Shown here: positions 48,501-59,900 of the stretch, in pieces
How the letters are laid out: the number at the start of each line of letters is the position of its first letter
Numbering within the stretch: position 1 is the first letter of the stretch
Source of the DNA: Bicyclus anynana
Lineage: Eukaryota; Arthropoda; Insecta; Lepidoptera; Nymphalidae
Assembly (NCBI RefSeq): GCF_947172395.1
Contig: NC_069095.1
Location: forward strand, 6,262,001 to 6,326,000
DNA length: 64,000 bases
Direction of reading: 5' to 3'
Translations under genes and position numbers: made by a program
The notes under the pieces: generated by a model
What the model saw: the letters and a program-made list of their open reading frames with translations, nothing else
What the model was told of the DNA's origin: nothing
Database searches by the model: none

Positions 48501-51500
48501 CTGAAAAGTTGAGGGGCAATAGGTTACCTTGGTATGGACAATGATAATTTTATACTATAGATTGTGCCTACAAAATCACCGCAAAAAGTGAGCCGAATTT
48601 AGCTACACCACTGAGCGCACACATGCGCAATTTTGTCTTCCATTGTATAATTCCATAAATCTATTAATTCCATTATATATTTATGTACGAGTATATATAT
48701 ATTATTATAGTATATTACGACTCAGAACAGCGCGTAACAGCATCCTCAGGACAGTTTGTGACGGGATGCCCAGTCCTTTGTTTACATATTGGCTATCTGT
48801 GCATCAAGACAATAATAAGAAATAGTTTATACTCCGGACTAAAATGTCGCCTGGGAAGAGTCTTTTAACCTTCCCAGTTAGTATTTAAGTTTTATACCTA
48901 TTTGTATTATTAATTATTATTATTTTATATCATTATGTAATAATATGTATACTGGGTGCTTTTACCTTTAATAAAAATCATTATTATTATTATTATATAG
49001 TTTTGACACTTACTGAACACACAACTCGAAATTGTTGACGATATTTAGGTATTATTTGTTTAAATTACGTTCGTTGTTCAATAAATGAAATTAAGTCAAT
49101 TATATACATTTGTCCGCCTCAATTTTGATACGTTAGTGCCCTATCTGTCTTTTTAAATATCATTGAGTATGGGCATGGTATGCGGAGGGATGAAAATCAT
49201 ATTACCAGAAGAATGTTGCAAGTGGAATACAAGAGGAGAGGAAGGCAAAAAAAGAAATGGTTGGAGTGTTTTAAAGAGGACATGAGTAGGTACTAACTTA
49301 CTACTTAACTAATTGCCTTACCCACACTATGTTATTGTTATTGTATTGTTGTCTGATCAAAGCCTTAAATCTAGGCCTTATCAATCGGGCGCTAGATTAT
49401 TGAGGAGAGTGGCGTGATGAATGCTATCTAGGAATTTCAATTTAATTTTTTCATTTATTTTATTTTAAAAACAATAAGGTACATACATTATTGCGGTGTA
49501 GAGGTATTTCTTCACAGAATCAAGGTAAAAAGCTTTTGCAACGGACGCACAACTTTCCTGTGGTTTTAAGTAGAAATCGTTTGCCAACACACAGCCGAAT
49601 CATTTAGTAAAATTCAAGGTAGTGTAAGTAATCATAAAAACACATGACGCGTTCAGGTGTAAAAACTTAGGAACACCCAAATGTTAATAAGGTACGTCAC
49701 CTGCAATCAGGCGAAAAGATTTCCTCTAGTTAACGATGAAACAAACTTGATTCAAACAAAGCGAAATACTATAAAATTGTTCGTTTGAAGAAGTTAAGAT
49801 TTTGAATGGACAAAAAGTTTGATAGGAAACAGGATGCCTAATGTCACTATATTGTTTGCCATTGCTTATTTTTACAGTACAATCTTTAAAAAAAGTTATT
49901 GTTAGTGCATCACCTATATAATTTTAACACTCCAATTTCGTGTTTTACAGTACAAAGCCTTAAAAAAGGTAATGGTCAGGGCAAACATAACGTTAACCAA
50001 ACTCAAAAAGTCGGACTTCTCCACCGAAGGGCTCATTCAGGATTTGAACCGACTACTCAAGTTCAAGGAGAGCCAACAACAGGACGCGAATGCTTTCCCT
50101 GAGACAAGGAAACAAGTCGCTATGACGAGTTTAGCTGCAGCTATAAGATACACGTCTTTGGTTAATGAAAACACTAACTTTGGAAGGTAGGTTTTAACGC
50201 TACACAAGTCAGCTAGTGCTAAAAGATTGACTGACGTATTAACGCGGAAACTACTGCTGGAATCTTGTACACAGTAAGTTTACACCTAGTACAGGCCGAA
50301 TGTTACATGAAATGAATATATTTGCATTCCATGGATTCACTGTGCGGGTGCCGGGTTCATCGTGTGGCAGAGAGACAAACTCTGAGCAGAGCTCCGGACT
50401 TGTGACCAATGGGTGTAGGGTTAAACACCCTCTTTCCGCTCGTGTTGTTCTCCCTGCCTAGCCAAATTTGTTAAGATCCTACTAGAGCAGCTTTGGATAC
50501 CCGTTCTAATATAGAGATTGCTGTAGTTCTAGTGAGGTCAAGGTCTTTAAACGGATTTTAAGGTGATTTTGTTGGTATCCTCTCGCACCTACTTCTACGG
50601 CGTACAAACTAACGATATAGCCATTTTTAGTTAGTTCATTTGTTAGGTAATAATATTTATTCACTTTAAAATGTGGTCCGTCGGAATGTTAGTCTCCCAC
50701 GGCGCAGTAGCTCTACAAGTACTATACTACGAATATTAACATACTGCTCAGCGTTCTGAGTCTAGCGCTACAGTTAGTGTAGTGTTTGTGAACTACCCAC
50801 ATTGTGCAGAGTATAAATATAGGTCAAGCACGAAAATGGGGACTCATTCGAGTAACAGATGCAGGTGGAGAAAGATGTCTACCTAGCGCTACACATTGCA
50901 GAGAGTATAAATATTGGTCAAGCACGAAAATGAGGACTCAATCGTGTGCTAGACACCGGTGGAGACAGACGTCTAGCTACTGGCAACAGAGTTATAGGGC
51001 TACTCAGAAATGGGACATACTAGTCGGTTTTATAACGGAAATACTTTGCGCAGGAACTCTGTCATCTTGTCCCTCCTTTCCCTTGTTACCACAAAACAAC
51101 AAGACACCGTGTATGATGGTATCCTTACGTGGATATATATCCAATTCCTTGCACAATGTACTTTACACAAAATCTTGGCACTAAAGATAGGTCAAATATT
51201 AACAATAAGCACCTAACAGCGACCGGTGCCCACGTTTACATGACAATATAATTAATTGTTAATTAAGAGTCCATGCTTGACTGTGTCACCAATATCAATC
51301 GTTCAATGCAATTTATTATTATCGGCCACAAACAATAAGAGACTATTTATGGAAATGTAGGTCGGTCGTATATGTTTTTACTTGTTCCTTCCTTGACCCC
51401 ATTTCGAGATTGTTCTTTAGGGTTCCTTCGAATAATAAAACGGAGCAGGATCATACGTGTGTAAACAATTTTCTCAAAATCTACTTGACCGATTAAGTTA

Positions 51501-53884
51501 CACGCATTACAATTATTACAATTCTTGTGACCCAGACGAAGCGGTGTTTAGTGAATAGACAAAATATGTAGTTTTAAATACAGAAATTAGTTTTCAAAAT
51601 TCTACGGATGTATACGAGTAGGTACATTACGGGAGAACCTATAAAAAGTACATAGGCTCAAATTAACATATTAAATCTCTCCATATTGTGCTTACCAATT
51701 TTACATTAAACAATACGGAACCGTCTTTACGCGAGTTCAATTCGCACTTATCCCGTTTTTATTTCCCGGTATCGATTTCAACCGCCTTTGCGTATTTTAC
51801 TTTTCTTTTGTATTGTCTTAATTCATTGCATCTTTATTTTTTGTGCAATAAAGACGTCTATTCTATTCTATATTCTCTTATGATTAATTAATAAAATAAA
51901 TCAATATTTTCTTAAATCTTTTAGATTTCGCTTAGTAACCATCCAGCCGGATTGTTTCCTGCATCTAGATGCAGCGGCTCTCACTGCTTTAAATGTTTTG
52001 CCGGAGTTGGGAGACACGAGCCACGCACCTTCTAGAAGTTTGCTCGGACTTCTAGACAGATGCAGGACTCAGCACGGGAAAAGGTAAGAAGATGCAACTG
52101 GTAAGGTAGGTAGGTAGGCTTACTTTACAAAAAAATCACTATTCATAGAGACTACCACCGAGTGGGAAGGCAGGTTGTATTTTACGTATTAGTAAATATA
52201 TGCAGATTGCTTACTGTTCTATGCTCAGGCAACTCAAGGCTCAGTACCAGCAATGAATAACAAATTAATTTTCGTGTTCTACGCGAAAAACATCCAAAAT
52301 TCCATTCATTTATCATAATTTTTAAACGAAACGTTAAAACATTATTATTATATACAGGGTGCTCGGGAGTATTTCCCATAATTTTAAGGTGTTGACGAGT
52401 CCACTTACAGCACTTATAACTTAGATTTTTTAACTAAAAAATAAAAACATTTCATTTTTTATACAAAATAATTCGAATAATTTCGACTATCCATGTAACA
52501 CACACCATTATCTATCCTTGCATTTCAAAATACGTCAAACTTGGCTACGTCATAACTATAATGATGCGTATAAGGGGCATATTTTAAAATAAATTTACAA
52601 AAGACTTTACAACACATGTTCCTTGAACATTTTAAATTAATTTTCGGCAAAGAATATAACCCCAGAGTTATGGGAAATACTGCCATGTATCCTGTATAAT
52701 AATTATGTTTGACTCTCTAACAATCACTATTTAATCATGACTGGGACCGATGGCTTAAACTATTTTCTGAGGCACGGAGCTGTAGGTCTTTATTCAGGCC
52801 GGGGATTCGATAATAAATTAAAATGGCGGCTTCTTCCATACAAAACAATTCGAACTTCTTTGTAATTCAAATAAATAGTATAAATATTTGCATTCCAGAC
52901 TCTTAGCCCAGTGGCTCCGTCAACCGCTAAGAGACATAAACCTCATAAACGAAAGACTGGACATTGTGGAGTTGCTAGTGAACAGCTCGCAACTTCGCTT
53001 GCAATTGCACGACGATCATTTGCGGAGAATACCTGACCTGCAGGCACTCGCTCGAAGACTAACGAGGAAGAAGGCGAATCTACATGACTGTTACCGGATT
53101 TATCAGGTATTCTTCTTTTTCTTCCCAATTCAGTTTTACACCTGCGGAGAATACCAGACTTGCAACCGCTCGCTCGCAGCCTGACGAGGAAGAAGGCGAA
53201 TGTACATGACTTATCGGATTTTTCAGGTATTCTTCTTCCCAATTTAGTTTTCCACCTGCGGATAAAAACGGACTTGCAGGCACTCGCTCGAAGACTGACT
53301 AGGAAGAAGACGAATCTGCACGACTGTTACCGAATTTACCAGGTATTCTTCTTCTTCCCAGCTCAGTTTTCTACCTGCAAAGAATACCAGACTTGCAACC
53401 GCTCGCTCGACGACTGACGAGGAAGAGGGTGAAAAGTACATGACTGTTACCGGATCTATCAAGTATTCTTCTTTTTCTACATTGTTCAATTTTAGGATAT
53501 AGCTTTTTTATTTTTGGCTTCAGTATCGATTATAAATGTCCTCAAAGATATTTTTTTTTAAATATCTTCAATGAACCTACAGAATTTGTACAGTATACAT
53601 TTTCTTCAATCTGAGAGGAGGCTCGTGCTCAACAGTAAGCCGAATGTGGGTTGTTAACACGTTCGCTGCGGTACGAGGTCAATTGACCTCGTACTTTAAA
53701 TAATTTTAACTAAAAAGTATTTAATAAATTCCTTTCACTATATTATATTGAAGCCAAAAAACGGATTTTACGTTTTCAAGAGTTACGAGGTCGATGGACC
53801 CCGTACCGCAACCCAGTTTTAGTACGAGGTCAAAATACCTCGTACCGCATTAGAAGGTGTAGAAAAGTCAGTGCCGCAGCCAAG

Positions 53885-53919
<35 letters not shown>

Positions 53920-56900
53920 AATTTTCTTACAGGCTATCAACAGACTGCCGTCATTGTTGCAATGTCTGGCAGAGGCGGACAATGCAACTGTGCACTCGTC
54001 ACTGGCAGAACCGATATCGGAACTGAACGACGACCTCGACAAGTTCCAGCAGATGATCGAGACTACTATGGACATGAACGCCGTTGATAGAGGTTTGTCA
54101 CAAGCTTTTTTTAGGGTTCCGTAGTCAACACAACCCTTATCAAATATAGTAATTTAGTAGTTATATGAAGTTAAATTTCCAACGCCCAAAATTGAAAATG
54201 CAACACTGCTCGAAAAAAGCGAAGTGTTTTAGAAACGCTGCCGTATGAACTTGTATTTGAGACGCATTTGTTGTATTTGAAACGCTTTTTTAACGTCCGT
54301 TAAAAAAGCTCTCGTGCGAATGTGGGCTTATACTTTACTTTTACTTTACTCTACTTTACTTTACTTTACTTTACTTTACGTTACTTTACTTTACTTTACT
54401 TTACTTTACTTTACTTTACTTTACTTTACTTTACTTTACTTTACTTTACTTTACTTTACTTTACTTTACTTTACTTTATTTACTTTACTTTACTTTACTT
54501 TACTTTACTTTACTTTACTTTACTTTACTTTACTTTACTTTACTTTACTTTACTTTACTTTACTTTACTTTACTTTCGCCATGTCTGTCTGTCCGCTGTT
54601 TAGGGTTTTGTGTTCGCTTCAGACTAATAACATAAGGACCTGCCTCGCTAGACTTTACTTTTCTGAGCTCCGTAAAAATACCTTTTAATGTAGTTGAATA
54701 GTGTAAATAACTGTCAACAACTTCTACTTTAGTATAAGATATACTTACCAAATCTAAGCTCGTTTTCCTCAGAAAATTACAAACAATTTTGTTCGTAAAT
54801 TTAAGTATCTTCAATAAAAGAATGAATAGGCATCTTTTATGCAAGGGCGCTCTAATTCATTTTCAATTCTCTAATTCATCAGGCATCAGAAATCCTCTAA
54901 TTTATCAGGCATGTTTGTAGTCAAACGCAAGCCTATATAGCATAAAAAGTGGCTATATTAATGTGATGATAAAATAAAATCTTGAAAAAAATGTTTACCA
55001 AGTATTTTTAATATATACTCACGTCATATACTTCAGGTCAAATATTGAAAGTAAAAGATTTTCTGTCCCTTTGAATGTTTGGACTTTGTAATTTAAATAT
55101 AATTAATAAAAAGATATAACCACGCTTATCTGTCACACCACACCAAATCGCTGTCTCTATCTTCCCATCGTAACAAAAGAGATTTCACTCTTTAATGATC
55201 ATTATCAGATGTTTCTACACGTCGTTGCCGGTAGGGTGGTAACTAGCCACGACCGAAGCCAATCAGATTTGGACCAATTAAGAAAACCTTAATCGGCCCA
55301 GCCGGGGATCGCACCCAGGACCTCCGTTCTGTAATTCCACTGCGCCACGGAGGCCGGCAAAAATTTTACTGTAACTAAATATTTAAATTTTCAGGTGATT
55401 TCTTAGTTAAACCTTCCTTCGACGAACAGTTACAAAGTTTAGCCGAAGAAATAGAGAAACTACAATCGTCCGCAGAGAAAGAACTCAGCAAGGCCGCTAG
55501 AGACTTAGGGCTCGATAGTGGCAAGTCTATCAAACTGGAAATCAATCCTCAGAATGGCTTCTACTTTAGGTTTGTATTTATTTTTACATACAAGTATTAT
55601 TATTTAATTTACAACATTCTTGGAAGTATATTTTTATATCAGTTTATAGCTTGATATCCTATAATACGGATATAAAAAAAACGAGTGTAGACCACACAAC
55701 TGTGTGCCTAGTGGGAGTTTTCAATATTTTCATACTGTTACTATCGCGTTAACGTGAACGCGAATTTATATGGAATTGAAACAGTTTTGCAGTAGTGCCG
55801 CTAGATGGCGCTGATTCAATTCTTTAGAAATTCGCGTTTACGGTAACGCGATAGTAACAGTATCAAACTGCCACTAGGCCCTCTGAAGTAAAACTTCTTT
55901 CATGAATAAAAATTAAAGCGCCATTAAAACACTTGGACTTTGCTCACGAGGTTACCGCCATGTGGAATGTTCAGTCAACTATTATTGTTCCGGTATCAGT
56001 CAATGGTCTTATAGCGAAAAGGTTCGACCAACATATCACGAAGCTTTTACTGGAACAAGAGTCGGATACAGAAGGTAGTGATTCTTAAGACGGCGTGTAT
56101 TGGTGTGCGTATAAACCGCCATCTACTGGTAGTATAAAATAACAAATACAGTTTCATTATGCCTGTAAATGACAGCGCGCATCTTAAAAGCCTCAGCCGA
56201 TTACACTTTTCGTAACGCATTCACCAACTTGTACAAAATGAGTACATCCGCAAAAGAACCAAATTCATCGACATAGCTCAACGAGTCGCGAAGCTGAAGT
56301 GGCAATGGGCGGGGCACTTAATTCGAATAGCCGATGGACGTTTAAAGTGTTAGAATGGCGACCCCGCGTTGGAAAGCGCAGTGTTGTAAAAGCTCAAGGG
56401 AAAGATTTCCTTAATTCTTAAGTATTTAATTAAGATTTTATACATCGTTTTTTTTTGATTTATCACAGAGTAACAATGAAAGAGGAGCAATCCCTCCGTG
56501 GTAACAAGAAGTACACAATAATAGACGCGGTGAAGGGCGGCGTGAGGTTCAAGAGTAACGCGTTAGAGGGCATCACGGAGGAATACTTGCAGGCGAAGAG
56601 TTCCTATGAGAAGGTGCAGGACAATGTCGTTGCTGAGATTATTGCTATTGCTGGTAAGTGTTCAAAGTCAAAATGTGAATACCCCCCGGCCCATACAATG
56701 TTGGAACCCAGGTATTTGGAGATGATAATATGATTTCTTTAATTAATCAATTATTATGACATTACTATACCTGACATTTATATTATTTAGAATTTTTAAC
56801 AATCTAATTTAATTCTATACATGTTCCACTCAGGTTTCCACTCAAATCCGCTTTACATCGGAAATTGATCTTCTCAATCTACGTTCTCGAAGTGATAACC

Positions 56901-59900
56901 GTTTGGTCCTACCTTGTTCTAAGACAAAGTTATATAGCAAGTCTTTTACTTCTGAGGCTGTCAAAATGTGGAATAATTTGCCGTCTTTTGTCCGTGCCAG
57001 TAATTCACTTGCCATTTTTAAGTTTCGTTTGAAACGACATTATTTGTCGTTCAGTTAAAATTTTATTTTTCGAGGTATTTATTTTATTGTTATTTATTAT
57101 TTATGTAGTATATATTATATATTTTGTTTTAGTTGTAATATATTATGTAATACATATGTAAATTTTAATATTATATTAACGTGTATATTATATTATATTT
57201 ATTTAATTATTTATGCATATATATAATTACATATAATGTATTGCACCTTCCCGCTCTTTCTTCGCAAGTTCTCTCGTCAGGGATTGCCTGGTAGAGATAA
57301 CTTTTAGTAATAAGGCCGCCTTTGCATGCTAAGTTTAATTTATCTTTTTATTGTTTTAATTTATAATTATATTTTTGTTTGCAATAAAGTATTTCTTCTT
57401 CTTCTTCAAATTTCTACTTTAATTTTTGTTTTTTTCGACGCTCAACTTTATTATTTACGAATATTCTTGATTCTAGTAGCTAACTGGGTTACCAGGTAAT
57501 AAAAATTTCTGAGCGTCAGAATGAGACAATGTACAACGCAATTTGTAGGACATTATGGCACTTAAGTTGTATAACAATTAATTAGGCAACTGTAAAAAAG
57601 GGTTAGTAACAACTTTTGGTAAACTGCCTGTTCCCATTTTGTATCAATTGAAATAATGAGGTTATTAAAAGTTGTTACTAACTAAATGATTACTCATAGA
57701 TCAACCAGTTACATATTTGTCTATTTCTCATTTCAGCCGGTTATTCAGAATGTCTCTTCTGCCTATCTCACATACTATCTCGATTGGACGTATTGGTATC
57801 GTTCGCCGTGGCCGCTACCACGGCACCGTACCCCTACTGCAGGCCGCTACTAACGGAGGAACTCGACGAGTTCGTACTGAAGGAAGTGAGACATCCGTGC
57901 TTGGAAGTGCAGGAGGGTGTCTCATATATACCCAATGATGTGACTTTTAAACGAGGTTTGTAAAACATGTCATTATCATGCTTATCAACCCATATTCGGC
58001 TCAGTGCTGTGCACGAGTCTCCTCCCAGAATGAGAAGGGACAGACTTCAAACACGTTCCCTCGTGATGTTTTTCCTTCACCGTTTAAGACACTATATTTA
58101 TTTTCTTAAAATGCACATAACTGAAAAGTTGAAGGTGCATGCCTGGACCGGATTCGAACCTACGCCCTCCGGAATCGGGGGCAGAGGTCATATCCACTGA
58201 GTTATCACTGACTCAACATATAAAACCCTATAAATATTTCTTTGAATCTTCAAATATAATTCCGACTATCCATGTAACACACGCCTTTATCTATCCTTGC
58301 ATTTTAAAATACGCAAGTGGTAGGTGGACTGTCGATATCGACGAGATATTGCAACTGGCACTTCGCACTTCACTAGTAAGCTACTTTATGATATTTATCA
58401 ATGAATAAGTTTGGCTAGGTCATAATTATATAAGGATGCGATTTAAGGGACACAATTTAAGATTCATTTATAAAAGGAATTGTATATTATATTCATTTTA
58501 GAACACATGTTCCTTAGACATTTTTAATAAATTTTCCTTAAAGAAGTTCTAGAGTTAGAATGTCCTGTATTTTGATAATTTATTGTCATAACTATTTTGC
58601 GCGTACAGATGCTGTTTTGTCTATTTACTTCTCTGTCTACGCTTAGGAATCACAGACACAGAGTAACAATTTTGTTACATTGAAAATTATTGTATGTCGC
58701 CTACCAAAGTGAATTCAAAATTATTTGTGCATATATTATAAAAAAAACATACAGCCGAACACAGAACCTTCTCCTTTTTAGAAGTCCGTTAAAAACCACC
58801 TGTTTCGAAATATATTTTTACACTAGAATCCGGTTTTAAAAACTCGTAATAAAACATTACTTAGCGATGCTTTCAATGCATAAGTGTTATTTGTCTACTA
58901 TTTGTTAATTTACACATTTATTTGTTTAAAAAAATCACCGCCCGAACAGGGACTTGAACCCTGGACCCTTGGATTAAAAGTCCAATGCTCTACCGACTGA
59001 GCTATCCGGGCTATTGGAAGGAATGCTGAATTTCTCCATATGATAGTACTGTTGCAATTTTATTACTTTTTTTTATATAATTCTTTTATTTGTATTACAA
59101 TTTAAAATAATAAATATTATTATTTCCATTACTACTGTATACATATAATATTAATATGCATTCTAAATTGTATTAAAACGTGAAGTTTATACATACTATA
59201 TTGAGCTTTTTCATCTTCTAAGAAATTCTCAGTAAATATTCCCAGCCCGGAGTTAGGAAGCTGGTGGTGAATTCTCGTGCCTTGGAGAGCATGTTGAGCG
59301 ATAATGATTGTCACAGAATCAAATGTCACCCTAAATTCGCAAACCCACATTGGAGCAAAATGGTTGTGGGCCTGGTTTTATAGTGGGCAATGGGCTCTTC
59401 TTAGATGCAAAACTACATTGTTTTTCGTACACATGCCACTGATAGTCGTAGATCGTTATTAGTATAGGAAATGTAGAAAATATGACTAAAAGAATTACAT
59501 GACTCGAGAATTTTTAAACCATCTGTAGGGAGTAATCCAACAAGCTTAACTTAAGTACATCGACCGCATTAAAAAGTTTAAAGTCGTACATTAATTATTG
59601 TAGATGAGAATGTCCTCTACATTTTTTGTCAGATGAACTTTAATGTAAAACTTATGGTTTAGGAGAAAAACGCAATCCAAAAACTTTTTGAGTTTCTGAG
59701 CCTCGATGTCTCGATGTACTCAAGTTAAGCTTGTTGAGTTGCCCCCTACCGACGATTAAAAAATCTCAAGTCATGTCATTCTTTTACAAATCTTATACGA
59801 TTTTTTCTATATTTCCTGTACTGTAAATATAATCATGATGATGTTCACAGATTCATGCCTCATGCATATAGTGACGGGCGCCAATATGGGCGGCAAGTCG

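Noticed and set aside
52943..53489. Minus-strand ORFs with repeated LVFSAG words
   Set aside because: Antisense of MSH2 exon 8 and its tandem copies.
54314..54688. TLLYF-repeat ORFs
   Set aside because: Translation of the (TTTAC)n array.
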